A program made the translations under genes and the position numbers. Positions 7,792 to 15,653 of a stretch of 32,593 nt of DNA are shown one piece after another (within the stretch, counting starts at the first letter, position 1; every line of letters begins with the position of its first letter). Location: contig MHUO01000004.1 of assembly GCA_001825035.1 (NCBI GenBank), forward strand, positions 7,160-39,752, given 5' to 3'. The notes under the pieces were generated by a model. That model had not been told where the DNA came from. It was given only the letters and a program-made list of their open reading frames with translations, and ran no database searches. The DNA is from Candidatus Wildermuthbacteria bacterium RIFOXYD1_FULL_50_12 (lineage in GTDB: Bacteria; Patescibacteriota; Minisyncoccia; Minisyncoccales; UBA10102).

Positions 7792-8784
7792 TTATAACAA
7801 TTCTGGTCGGGGAGGGGAGATGTGAAGATGACGGAATGCCAAAGGAGTTGCGACTCTCCCTCGGGGCGTCCTTTCCAAAAGCCCGAGCTGGAGAAGATAG
7901 GGTTCGTTGAGGTCCAAAATAGTATCTGCGTCTTCAGACGCCGCCGAAGCCAACGCCTGGATTCCCACTGGCCTCCCGGCAAATTTATGGATGAGGGTTT
8001 CGAGGATTTTCCGGTCCGCGGGCTCCAAGCCCAGCTCGTCTATTCCGAGAAAAGAAAAGGCCTTTTCTGCGATCTCCCTTGTAATAGTACCCGATCCCTC
8101 TATTGTTGCAAAGTCGCGCACCCTTCTTAAAATACGATTTGCGATGCGGGGAGTATAGCGAGAACGCGCCGATATAAGGTGGAGGGCGTCTTCGTCAACG
8201 GGCATGCGCAGGAGCGAAGAAGAGCGACGAAGGATTTGTTTGATTTCCTCCTGGCTATAAAATTGGAGCTGGAAAATCGCGCCGAATCTATTTCGGAAAG
8301 GCGAGGGCAAAAGAGCCATACGCGTGGTGGCGCCAATCAGGGTGAAGCGCGGAAGGTCAAGGTCCATGGTGCGGGCCATGGGGCCCCTTCCCATGACAAG
8401 ATGGAGTTGGAACTCTTCAAGGGCCGGATAGAGCATTTCCATTACTGATTTTTGCATCCGATGACATTCATCCAAAAAGAGAATGTCTCCTTCTTCCAGG
8501 TTCGTGAGGAGAGACGCAAGATCGCCCGCCTTCTCAAGCGTGGGGCCTGTGCAGGTCTTTATGTGCGCTCCCAACTCATTTGCAATAACATGCGCAAGGG
8601 TGGTTTTCCCAAGACCGGGACTTCCGTAAAAAAGGAGGTGCTCAAGAGTATCCCGCCGCTTTTTCGCGGCCTCAATGATAACCCTGAGGTTATCTTTTAC
8701 CCCCTTTTGTCCTAGGTATTCGTCCCATCTCTGGGGGCGGAGATTTCTCTCCAGCGCCTCTTCCGCAGGGTCCTTGACAAACAT
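7792..8784 (-). CDS. ruvB: Holliday junction branch migration ATPase RuvB
   Basis: This 330-residue AAA+ helicase motor works with RuvA and RuvC. It opens with LRPQRWDEYLGQKGVKDNL, then Walker A (GSPGLGKTTLAHVIANELG), Walker B (DILFLDECHRM), sensor 1 (LIGATTR) and the arginine finger region SPFRNRFG. The winged helix at the C-terminus ends ERTPRGRVATPLAFRHL. Walker B has ECH rather than the common EIH. It is the first gene of the operon. Its promoter region contains the 18-bp palindrome at 8810-8827. Confidence 0.97.
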   Translation of the reverse strand: MFVKDPAEEALERNLRPQRWDEYLGQKGVKDNLRVIIEAAKKRRDTLEHLLFYGSPGLGKTTLAHVIANELGAHIKTCTGPTLEKAGDLASLLTNLEEGDILFLDECHRMQKSVMEMLYPALEEFQLHLVMGRGPMARTMDLDLPRFTLIGATTRMALLPSPFRNRFGAIFQLQFYSQEEIKQILRRSSSLLRMPVDEDALHLISARSRYTPRIANRILRRVRDFATIEGSGTITREIAEKAFSFLGIDELGLEPADRKILETLIHKFAGRPVGIQALASAASEDADTILDLNEPYLLQLGLLERTPRGRVATPLAFRHLHISPPRPELL

Positions 8785-8809
8785 TTTAGGATGGTTTATA
8801 ATAAGGAGG

Positions 8810-8827
8810 AATAGGACATGTCCTATT
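8810..8827. repeat. Perfect 18-bp palindrome
   Basis: AATAGGACATGTCCTATT is a perfect 18-bp palindrome 26 bp upstream of the ruvB start. It either overlaps the -35 side of the ruvB promoter (TTATTATAAA lies between it and the ATG), acting as an operator, or is one end of the repeat element that continues to 8960. It does not resemble the known LexA boxes. Confidence 0.85.
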
Positions 8828-8836
8828 CTCTGTAAT

Positions 8837-8960
8837 AACCCCTCAAAGCTGGGGACCTGGAATTATTTTTGATGGGTAGCCCGGGTAATGCTGAGCTATT
8901 CCTCAAGATAACTCCACATTTGCGTTCCGAACACCAAATGGTCCCCGGCTTTGAGGGGTT
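8837..8960. repeat. Inverted-repeat element, possible REP/IS200-like relic
   Basis: The 21-nt arms AACCCCTCAAAGCTGGGGACC (8837-8857) and its inverted copy (8940-8960) match at 20 of 21 positions and enclose 82 bp without an ORF. Each arm can also fold on itself (CCCC...GGGG), like the subterminal hairpins of IS200/IS605 or REP elements. The right arm touches the pilB stop codon, so it may also end pilB transcription. No transposase is present. The mobile-element reading is inference. Confidence 0.6.
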
Positions 8961-10315
8961 TATGTTCTCTCTTTTCCCGTTACTCGTGCTAATTCTTCTA
9001 ACGTGGTAATTCCTTGCATTACTTTCAAGAGTCCGTCTTGATAAAGGGGAGTCATTCCTTGGGCAATTGCAAATTTCCTAAGGGCGGAGGCGGCGGGCTT
9101 TTGGAGAATAAACTCTTCCATGGCTCCGTTCATAGGCATAACCTCAAATAGGCCAATCTGTCCTCTGTATCCGGTTGCATTGCATTCTGGGCACCCTTGA
9201 ACTCGCGCGAGCTTCAGCGCCTTGGGGGACAGGGAGGATTCCGCTTCTTTCATCCCCTGGAGTCCCCGCTTAATCTGCGCAAGCTCTGACGGGGTTGCTT
9301 TTGTGAAGGTGGCGCATTGGGGGCAGATCTTTCTTACTAAACGCTGTCCGATAATTACGTTTGAGGCGGCCCCGATGTTTACGGGTTTAGCGCCCAAACT
9401 CACAAGCCGGGAAATGGTGCCGGGCGCGTCGTTTGTGTGGAGAGTGGAAAATACAAGGTGGCCGGTAAGCGCAGCCTGAAGCGCGATCTGAGCGGTTTCT
9501 TTGTCACGAATCTCGCCCACTAAGATAATATCTGGGTCTTGACGCACGATCGCCTGCAACCCCGTAGCAAAGTCGTATCCTTTTTCCGGGTGAACCTGGG
9601 TTTGCGAAATCCCCGGCAAGTGATATTCAATCGGGTCCTCAATGGTAATGATTTTGATTTCCGGCCTCTGAACTTCTCTTAAGAATGCGTACAGCGTCGT
9701 GGTCTTCCCGGACCCGGTTGGCCCGGTGGCTACAATCATGCCGTTCGGTTTTTTGAGTTCGCGGCGCAGGATTGAAAGAAGCTCAGGGCGCAAGCCCAGC
9801 TCTTCTATCGCAATTAAATTCTTTGGGTTGAGGACGCGGAGTACTATTGCCTCTCCATATTCTGCCGGCAACGTGGCAACGCGCGCCTCCACAACCGTTT
9901 CCCCAAGAGCGAGAGAGAAGCGTCCATCCTGAGGCCTGTCGGGCACATTAAGCTTTATGCGAGCGGTAAGTTTAATTCGGGAAAGGAGCGCTTCGTAGAC
10001 AGAAAGGGGGATGTTGATTATGTCGTGGAGGAGTCCATCAATGCGCAATCTGATTTTTGCTCCGTTTTCTTCCGGCTCAATATGAGCGTCGGAAGCGTCC
10101 AGGAGTAAAGTTGCAACGAGCAACGTGTGAAGAAAATTAGTTATCCCATCCGGCGCGATTCCCGAAAGTCGTTCGGAAAGCTGAGCGAGGTTTCGCACGC
10201 TCGCGCGCATTTCTTCAATCAGGGAAGCTGGAATCTGGATTTGCCCGGTAAGCTGGGTCCGCCCTTCTTCCTGTTCCTGGGCAGCTTGCGGACTTGGGTT
10301 AGGATAAGAAGGCAT
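8960..10315 (-). CDS. pilB: Type II secretion / type IV pilus assembly ATPase (PilB/GspE family)
   Basis: The 451-residue product is a hexameric ATPase that powers pilus or pseudopilus assembly at the inner face of the membrane. It has the N2 region (LRIDGLLHDI), Walker A GPTGSGKTTTLYAFL, the Asp box (TIEDPIEYHLPGISQTQV), Walker B (DPDIILVGEIRDKETA), the His box (GHLVFSTLHTND) and a four-Cys zinc site (CPQC and CPEC). The ORF is open for 58 more codons upstream, but that part overlaps the preceding gene and looks out of frame, so the ATG at 10315 is preferred. It overlaps the upstream gene by 17 bp. The partners pilC, pilD and pilin are not in this window. Confidence 0.93.
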   Translation of the reverse strand: MPSYPNPSPQAAQEQEEGRTQLTGQIQIPASLIEEMRASVRNLAQLSERLSGIAPDGITNFLHTLLVATLLLDASDAHIEPEENGAKIRLRIDGLLHDIINIPLSVYEALLSRIKLTARIKLNVPDRPQDGRFSLALGETVVEARVATLPAEYGEAIVLRVLNPKNLIAIEELGLRPELLSILRRELKKPNGMIVATGPTGSGKTTTLYAFLREVQRPEIKIITIEDPIEYHLPGISQTQVHPEKGYDFATGLQAIVRQDPDIILVGEIRDKETAQIALQAALTGHLVFSTLHTNDAPGTISRLVSLGAKPVNIGAASNVIIGQRLVRKICPQCATFTKATPSELAQIKRGLQGMKEAESSLSPKALKLARVQGCPECNATGYRGQIGLFEVMPMNGAMEEFILQKPAASALRKFAIAQGMTPLYQDGLLKVMQGITTLEELARVTGKERT

Positions 10316-10889
10316 GTTTGAGCTGTTCACTTGATAATGGGGCGGGACGGAGGAGAACCCAGGGTCCCTTCTGCTGGCCGCCCGCAATGTTCTGGAATTT
10401 TGCCCGCAATGAGGGAGAGCGACTCCACAGAATGCCCTGCGCCCCGTAGGGAGAATCAAGAAGGAAAAGATACGATGATTGTTCGCCAAAAGCGTCTTTG
10501 AGTTCTGAAATCACCGAGGGAAGAATTTTCTCTTCTGCCTGCGCGCTCAAAAAATCCTCTTTGGAGAGAAGGGCACTGAGGACCTCAAAACGATGAGCAT
10601 ATTCAAGCTTCGATAAAACGGCGCCCAAAAGCCGTGCTTGAGGATTTCCGTGCGATTTGAGAAGATTGATGAGAAGGGATTTGGCGCCGCCGAGAGCAAT
10701 GCCGTTTGGGCGGATGAGGTGATTCTGAGCCTCAATAGAAATGGCTTCCCGGGGGATTTTTTCTCCCTCGCGCAAAACGAAATGAAGCTTCAAATCCCCC
10801 TCGTCCTTTTCGTAGCGAACGGAAACTATGCGATGGGCGACTCCCTTCAGCGAGACGACAAAGCTTTTTTCTTGTTGCGTCCCAATCAT
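10299..10889 (-). CDS. Conserved-looking hypothetical protein coupled to pilB
   Basis: The 196-residue product from ATG 10889 is not recognised. The ORF extends upstream as an antisense shadow of tsaE, but a promoter (TTGACT-17-TACGGT) ends exactly 6 nt before 10889, which sets this start. The N-terminal half looks beta-rich (KSFVVSLKGVAHRIVSVRYE, LKLHFVLREGEKI). The middle is helical and contains SLLINLLKSHG and KLEYAHRFEVLSALLS, and the C-terminal part has SSYLFLLDSPYGAQGILWS. There is no signal peptide or membrane segment. The 17-bp overlap with pilB suggests co-translation and perhaps a role in the pilus or secretion machine. Confidence 0.8.
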   Translation of the reverse strand: MIGTQQEKSFVVSLKGVAHRIVSVRYEKDEGDLKLHFVLREGEKIPREAISIEAQNHLIRPNGIALGGAKSLLINLLKSHGNPQARLLGAVLSKLEYAHRFEVLSALLSKEDFLSAQAEEKILPSVISELKDAFGEQSSYLFLLDSPYGAQGILWSRSPSLRAKFQNIAGGQQKGPWVLLRPAPLSSEQLKHAFLS

Positions 10890-10895
10890 GGCTTT

Positions 10896-10924
10896 ACCGT
10901 AGCGAATCTTTATGAAAAAGTCAA
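10896..10924 (-). promoter_or_regulatory. Promoter of the hypothetical-pilB operon
   Basis: Minus-strand TTGACT (plus 10919-10924), a 17-bp spacer, then TACGGT (plus 10896-10901). Only 6 nt separate the -10 from the ATG at 10889, so the mRNA should be leaderless. The -35 lies inside the start of the divergent tsaE. Confidence 0.75.
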
Positions 10925-11403
10925 CGACAAAAATTGAGACGCGTTCATCAGAAGAAACAAAAAAAGTTGCGCGGCAGTTTGTAAAACAACTTTTCGAAAA
11001 GCAACCAAAGGCAGAGAGAGCCCGTGTGATCGCCTTACAAGGCGAGCTCGGAAGCGGCAAGACCACCTTTATCCAAAGCGTTGCTCGCGGCCTCGGCATA
11101 AAAGAGAAAGTCCTTTCTCCCACATTCGTGATTGTAAAATCATACTCCCTTTCCCGTGCGGCATACGGCATACGAAACTTGTATCACGTCGATTGTTATC
11201 GCTTAAAAGGGCCCAAAGAATTAAAAGAGCTCGGATGGGACAGCATCGTGTCCGATCCTCGCAACCTCATCCTCATTGAATGGCCCGAGCGGATCCTAAA
11301 GATTTTACCAGAAGATATCACGATACTGAAATTTCTGATAAAGGGAGAAAAAGAGCGGGAAATAGCAATATGGCGGAAAAACGGAAAATACTCATCGTTA
11401 TAG
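10912..11403 (+). CDS. tsaE: tRNA threonylcarbamoyladenosine biosynthesis ATPase TsaE
   Basis: The 163-residue protein carries the TsaE/YjeE P-loop (LQGELGSGKTTFIQSVARGLG), the switch segment SPTFVIVKSY and the motif HVDCYRL, followed by LILIEWPERI. TsaE works with TsaB and TsaD to make t6A37 on ANN-decoding tRNAs. Its start lies 22 bp from the divergent gene at 10889. The 3' end overlaps polA by 34 bp, indicating an operon. An internal start is possible because the first residues are Lys/Thr rich and poorly conserved. Confidence 0.93.
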   Translation: MKKSTTKIETRSSEETKKVARQFVKQLFEKQPKAERARVIALQGELGSGKTTFIQSVARGLGIKEKVLSPTFVIVKSYSLSRAAYGIRNLYHVDCYRLKGPKELKELGWDSIVSDPRNLILIEWPERILKILPEDITILKFLIKGEKEREIAIWRKNGKYSSL

Positions 11404-13574
11404 ACGCAAACTCTCTGATTCACCGGGCATATCACGCCCTGCCCCCCTTGACGACTCCGAAGGGCGAGGCGGTAAACGCGGTATACGGATTTTTCTTGAT
11501 TTTTTTCAAGATTCTGAAGGAATTCAAACCAGAGTATATCGCCGCCGCCTTTGATGCGCCCGGTCCTACCGAGCGAAAGAAAAAATTTGAAGAATATAAA
11601 GCAAAGCGGCAGAAGGCGCCAGACGAATTGTATGGCCAGATTCCAAAAATACAGGAAGCGCTGGAGACATTAGGTGTTCCTTACTACGCGAAAGAAGGGT
11701 TTGAAGCAGACGATATTATCGGCACCATTGCAAACACTATTCCCAAAAGACAAGCGTATCCGCAAGTAGAGGTCCTCATGATTAGCTCAGATATGGACCT
11801 TGTGCAACTCATCAACGAAAGGACGCGGCTGTATTATGCCAAGGGCTCGCAACAAGCTGCGCTCTATGACAGGGCTGCAGTGAGAAAAAAGTTCGGGGGC
11901 TTGGGGCCCGAGCGGATCACCGATTACAAGGCATTACGCGGTGATCCTTCAGATAACATACCGGGGGTAACCGGCATTGGAGAAAAAACCGCGATTGAAC
12001 TGTTGAACGAATTTGGCTCTTTGGACAATTTGTATAAGCTGCTCGCGGCGGGGGAGTTAGGGGGGAGAGTGAAGCCGAGAACCGCGCAGTTGCTTTGCGA
12101 TTACAAAGAGCAGGCATTTTTAAGCCGACAGTTGGCCACCATTGAGAAAAAGGTGCCTATTGAGATACGGCTGGATGACTTGAGATGGAATGAGGACGCC
12201 TCAAAGATACAAGAAATCCTTGAGCGGTTTGGGTTTCGCTCCCTGGTGCAGAGGCAGGAGACAATCTACGAAAAAATTGAGCAGCTGTATCGCGAGCGCG
12301 TGCTCCCAAGGCAAATCTATGAACTGGAGAAACGGTTGGTTCCTGTGGTGCGGAAGATGGAAGAAAGGGGAATTAAAATAGACAGAAAGTATTTTCAGGA
12401 ACTTCAGCGAGAAATGGAGCAAGCGCTTGCTCGTCTGAGGGGGAATATTCATGCGACAGCCGGCAAGGAGTTTAACGTAAATTCAACCCAGCAACTGTCT
12501 GAAGTATTGTTCAAAGACCTTGCGCTTCCGGTGAAAGGACTGAAAAAAACTCCCAAGGGAGTGATTTCTACTGCTTCTCCTGAGCTGGAAAAGCTGGCGG
12601 GGGTTCACCCTATCATAGAAGATGTTTTGAGGCATCGGGAAATCCAAAAACTTCTCACAACATATGCGAGGCCCCTCCCACTGTTAGCAGACGAGAAAGA
12701 CAGAGTGCATACCCATTTTGACCAGCTGGGGACTGCGACGGGGCGCATTTCCTCATCGGAGCCCAACCTGCAGAATATTCCCAATCAGGGAGAATGGGGA
12801 AAGCGCATTCGCCGAGGGTTTGTTGCAGAGAAAGGGTTTTCATTGGTTTCCTTTGATTACTCTCAAATGGAGTTGCGCATAGCGGCTCACCTGTCAGGGG
12901 ATAGCACCATGCAGAAGTTTTTCCTTGAGGGGGCAGATATCCATACCATGACTGCTTCATCCGTGTTCGGGGTTCCAAGCAAAGACATAAGTCCAGAGAT
13001 GCGATTTCGCGCCAAAGCGCTGAACTTCGGCGTGCTCTACGGCATGGGAGCGCATGGATTTGCCAGGTCTGCCGGTATTCCCTTGGAGGAAGCCCGCGAT
13101 TTCATTGAGCAGTACTTCGCGCGCTTTCCCGGAGTATATGCCTTTATGGAGAAAACGAAAGAATTCGCCAGAACCCACGGATACGTAGAAACCATGTTTG
13201 GAAGGCGGAGATATCTCCCTGACGCAAACTCAAGCACGCCTCAGCTGCGCGCCGCGGCAGAACGCATGGCGCAGAATCATCCCATTCAGGGAAGTTTGGC
13301 AGACATCGTGAAGATGGCAATGGTGAAGATACAAGAGAACCTCGGTTTCTCAGAGGAGGATACCCGCATGCTTTTGCAAATCCACGACGAGTTGCTATTC
13401 GAAATAGCGGATGATAAAGTGGAGGAAAGGGGGCGCTCCATAAAAGAACTCATGGAGCACATAACACCCTTGGTGGTGCCCCTGCAGGTAGATGTAAGGA
13501 AGGGGAAAAACTGGGATGATGTGGAAAAAGTTCTCTTGCCGTCTTCTCTTGTCCCCAAAAGCGAGATAGGATAG
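11370..13574 (+). CDS. polA: DNA polymerase I lacking the 3'-5' exonuclease domain
   Basis: The 734-residue product has a 5'-3' exonuclease at about 1-290 (LIVIDANSLIHRAYHA, GFEADDIIGT, GDPSDNIPGVTGIGEKTA) and then, after a short linker, the polymerase domain (YELEKRLVPVVRKMEERGI onward). Motif A is FDYSQMELR with D496, motif B is RAKALNFGVLYGMG, and motif C is IHDELLF with H672-D673-E674. The proofreading domain of about 190 residues is missing rather than merely inactive, as reported for several reduced genomes. The start MAEKRKILIVIDAN fits the family; the longer ORF upstream is just overlap with tsaE. Confidence 0.96.
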   Translation: MAEKRKILIVIDANSLIHRAYHALPPLTTPKGEAVNAVYGFFLIFFKILKEFKPEYIAAAFDAPGPTERKKKFEEYKAKRQKAPDELYGQIPKIQEALETLGVPYYAKEGFEADDIIGTIANTIPKRQAYPQVEVLMISSDMDLVQLINERTRLYYAKGSQQAALYDRAAVRKKFGGLGPERITDYKALRGDPSDNIPGVTGIGEKTAIELLNEFGSLDNLYKLLAAGELGGRVKPRTAQLLCDYKEQAFLSRQLATIEKKVPIEIRLDDLRWNEDASKIQEILERFGFRSLVQRQETIYEKIEQLYRERVLPRQIYELEKRLVPVVRKMEERGIKIDRKYFQELQREMEQALARLRGNIHATAGKEFNVNSTQQLSEVLFKDLALPVKGLKKTPKGVISTASPELEKLAGVHPIIEDVLRHREIQKLLTTYARPLPLLADEKDRVHTHFDQLGTATGRISSSEPNLQNIPNQGEWGKRIRRGFVAEKGFSLVSFDYSQMELRIAAHLSGDSTMQKFFLEGADIHTMTASSVFGVPSKDISPEMRFRAKALNFGVLYGMGAHGFARSAGIPLEEARDFIEQYFARFPGVYAFMEKTKEFARTHGYVETMFGRRRYLPDANSSTPQLRAAAERMAQNHPIQGSLADIVKMAMVKIQENLGFSEEDTRMLLQIHDELLFEIADDKVEERGRSIKELMEHITPLVVPLQVDVRKGKNWDDVEKVLLPSSLVPKSEIG

Positions 13575-13577
13575 AAT
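13549..13577 (+). promoter_or_regulatory. Promoter of the receiver-receiver-holA operon
   Basis: TTGTCC (13549-13554), 17-bp spacer, TAGAAT (13572-13577). The -10 is 6 nt before the ATG at 13584. The -35 lies within the end of polA. Confidence 0.6.
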
Positions 13578-13583
13578 AAAGAA

Positions 13584-13958
13584 ATGAAAAAGGTTTTGGT
13601 GGTGGAGGACGAACAGCTCATTGCCGACTTGCTGCAGAAGAAATTAATAAAAGAAGGGTACTATGCGTTTGCGGCAGGAGACGGAGAAGCGGCTTTACAA
13701 CAGATCAGGGAAGAGCGCCCCGACATTGTACTTTTAGATATTGTGCTCCCCCGGATGAATGGCTTTGAGGTATTGGCAGAGTTGAGGAAGGACGAGGAGT
13801 TGCGGAAGATCCCCGTTATTATAATTTCAAACTCGGGTCAGCCGGCGGAGATTGAAAAAGCAAGGGAGGCGGGGGTTCGCGATTGGCTGATAAAGACCGA
13901 GTTTGACCCGCAAGAAGTGTTAGAAAAAGTGCGGCGGCAGGTTGGGCCGCCCCAATAA
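13584..13958 (+). CDS. Stand-alone response regulator receiver protein (1)
   Basis: This is a 124-residue CheY-like REC domain with no output domain. The acidic pocket is E8-D9-E10 and the phospho-acceptor is D52 in PDIVLLDIVLP. The switch Ser lies in IIISNSG and the conserved Lys in DWLIKTEF. No histidine kinase is near. It is followed 11 bp later by a second receiver and then holA. Likely a signalling shuttle or scaffold; partner unknown. Confidence 0.93.
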   Translation: MKKVLVVEDEQLIADLLQKKLIKEGYYAFAAGDGEAALQQIREERPDIVLLDIVLPRMNGFEVLAELRKDEELRKIPVIIISNSGQPAEIEKAREAGVRDWLIKTEFDPQEVLEKVRRQVGPPQ

Positions 13959-13969
13959 TATTTCCTCCT

Positions 13970-14356
13970 ATGGAGAAAATTTTACTTATTGAAGACGATA
14001 AATTTCTGAGAGAGCTTATCATTCAGAAGCTCGGGAAAGAAGGATATGAGGTGGTTGAGGCGGCGGAAGGAGAGACGGGGCTCGCAAAAATGAAAGAGGA
14101 GAAGCCGAATCTCGTTTTGCTGGATCTTATTTTGCCTGGCATCGACGGCTTTGAAGTGTTGAGCCGCATCAAGAAGGATCCCAGCTTGGTGCAAATACCC
14201 GTTATTATTCTTTCCAATCTCGGCCAGAGAGACGATATGGAAAAGGGGATTGCCTTGGGCGCGCGGGATTACCTTATCAAGGCGCACTTCACCCCGGGAG
14301 AGATTGTGGAAAAAATTAGAGCTACCCTGCAGCCGCAAAAAGCGCAAAGTCAATGA
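13970..14356 (+). CDS. Stand-alone response regulator receiver protein (2)
   Basis: A second 128-residue REC-only protein, clearly paralogous to its neighbour. It has E8-D9-D10, D52 in PNLVLLDLILP, the switch Ser in VIILSNLGQ and Lys in DYLIKAHF. Both copies keep every residue needed for phosphorylation. The stop overlaps the holA ATG by 4 bp (ATGA). The tandem looks like a local duplication followed by divergence. Confidence 0.93.
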   Translation: MEKILLIEDDKFLRELIIQKLGKEGYEVVEAAEGETGLAKMKEEKPNLVLLDLILPGIDGFEVLSRIKKDPSLVQIPVIILSNLGQRDDMEKGIALGARDYLIKAHFTPGEIVEKIRATLQPQKAQSQ

Positions 14357-15321
14357 TTTTCTTTCTGCACGGTCCGGATACCTATCGGGCCCGGCAAAAA
14401 CTCAAGGAGATTCGGGAGAAGTATCAAGCAACCTACCTGCACGCAGTCAACGTGCAGGATTTTGATTGCGCGGAAACAGAGATTCAGGAAGCGAAAAATG
14501 CGCTGAGCACCATTTCTATGTTTGAGCAGAAGAAATTGCTGATTTTTAAAAATGTGTTCGGCAATAAGGCATTTGAGGACTTTTTGTTTGCCCAGAGGGT
14601 TCAACTGGAGAGAAGCGACGAGATCGTCGTTGTGGTGTTTGGGGCAGGGACGGTGAAAGAGAAGGGAGTGCACCCCCTCTATCAATGGCTTAAAAAAAAT
14701 GCTCGGCAGCAAGAATTTCTGCCCATCTCGCCTTCCAAGCTTAAGCTCTGGATCGTGCGGGAGTTTGCCTGCTACAATCTCAAAGCGACCCTTGTCGCTC
14801 AAGAGGCCTTGGCTCAGGCCGTGGGGAACGATCTTTGGCGGCTTTCCAATGAAGTAAAAAAAATCGCCGCGTGGAAAAGTGGTGCGCGAGCATCCATCTC
14901 CGATTCCGGCCGGGTGAAGGAGTCAGATGTGACCTTGTTCCTGAGCGTAGACGAGGAGGCAGATGTGTTCTCTACAGTTGAGGCCGTTGCCGCGAAAAAC
15001 AAAAAGCGGGCGCTTTCATTTCTCTATCGCCATCTCCAGAAAGGCGACTCGCCTGCATATCTCTTGAGCATGCTGCACTATCAATTCAGAACCATTCTGC
15101 AGATTCAGGACATGAGAGAAAAGGGGTTCTCGCAAGGCGCAATACTGCAGAAAACGAAACTGCACCCTTACGTGCTTAAAAAAGGGTTGCAGCTTGCACA
15201 GACATTTTCGCTGCCAGAGTTGAAAGCTATATACGAGCGCCTGTTTACGGCTGAAAAAAATATAAAGACAGGCGCAAGAGAGCCAGAAGCAGTCCTTGAC
15301 CTTCTCGTGGCTACGCTGTAG
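14353..15321 (+). CDS. holA: DNA polymerase III delta subunit
   Basis: The 322-residue protein begins MIFFLHGPDTYRARQKLKEI, typical of HolA, the clamp-loader subunit that opens the DnaN ring. FEQKKLLIFKNVFG, the region around EIVVVVFG and NDLWRLSNEVKKIAAW match the family. The C-terminal collar includes SPAYLLSMLHYQFRTILQIQ. holA next to rpsT is a common bacterial pairing, seen here in convergent form with an 11-bp overlap of the two ends. Confidence 0.92.
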   Translation: MIFFLHGPDTYRARQKLKEIREKYQATYLHAVNVQDFDCAETEIQEAKNALSTISMFEQKKLLIFKNVFGNKAFEDFLFAQRVQLERSDEIVVVVFGAGTVKEKGVHPLYQWLKKNARQQEFLPISPSKLKLWIVREFACYNLKATLVAQEALAQAVGNDLWRLSNEVKKIAAWKSGARASISDSGRVKESDVTLFLSVDEEADVFSTVEAVAAKNKKRALSFLYRHLQKGDSPAYLLSMLHYQFRTILQIQDMREKGFSQGAILQKTKLHPYVLKKGLQLAQTFSLPELKAIYERLFTAEKNIKTGAREPEAVLDLLVATL

Positions 15322-15604
15322 GGATTGCTGAGGTTTTGCCGGCAGCACTCTTCTGGATGAGTTTGGCAAAGCGAGCTTTTTTTCTCGCTGCAGTATTCGG
15401 CTCCAACACGCCTCCGCGGACCGCCTTGTCTAAGGCCCTGGAGAGTTGGGGGAAGAGCCGTTGTGCCTCCTCAAGGTTTTTTTTAGCAATAAAGCCCTCC
15501 GCCTGCTTTACCAAGTTGCGGTAGTCCCGTTTTCTTTTGAGGTTTCGCACCCTTCCTTTGGCGCTCTGCCTTAAAGCCTTTTTCGCCGATTTAGTAATTG
15601 GCAT
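15311..15604 (-). CDS. rpsT: 30S ribosomal protein S20
   Basis: The basic 97-residue protein begins MPITKSAKKALRQSAKGRVR, with the helical S20 pattern continuing through NLVKQAEGFIAKKNLEEAQ and GGVLEPNTAARKKARFAKLI. The reading frame is open for 20 more codons, but the ATG at 15604 fits the family start and has a promoter directly in front. Residues after KSAAGKTSAIPTA form a short tail. It lies downstream of uvrB on the same strand. Confidence 0.96.
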   Translation of the reverse strand: MPITKSAKKALRQSAKGRVRNLKRKRDYRNLVKQAEGFIAKKNLEEAQRLFPQLSRALDKAVRGGVLEPNTAARKKARFAKLIQKSAAGKTSAIPTA

Positions 15605-15612
15605 ACGAAGGA

Positions 15613-15641
15613 AGTGTAAAACGGAAAGAGAAAAATGTAAA
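15613..15641 (-). promoter_or_regulatory. rpsT promoter
   Basis: Minus-strand TTTACA (plus 15636-15641), 17-bp spacer, TACACT (plus 15613-15618), then 8 nt to the ATG at 15604. There is no Shine-Dalgarno sequence in between, which suggests a leaderless or nearly leaderless mRNA. Confidence 0.75.
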
Positions 15642-15653
15642 GAGCAGCGCTTT

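Noticed and set aside
10316-10489. 58-codon N-terminal extension of PilB
   Set aside because: Lies within the upstream gene in another frame and reads as low-quality sequence; the ATG at 10315 suits the family better.
10890-11171. 94-codon N-terminal extension of the hypothetical gene before pilB
   Set aside because: Antisense to tsaE including its P-loop region; the promoter sits at 10896-10924.
11903-12130. Possible break or domain loss within the polA 5'-nuclease region
   Set aside because: Frame is intact and the helix-hairpin-helix region GVTGIGEKTA is present; only the proofreading domain is missing.
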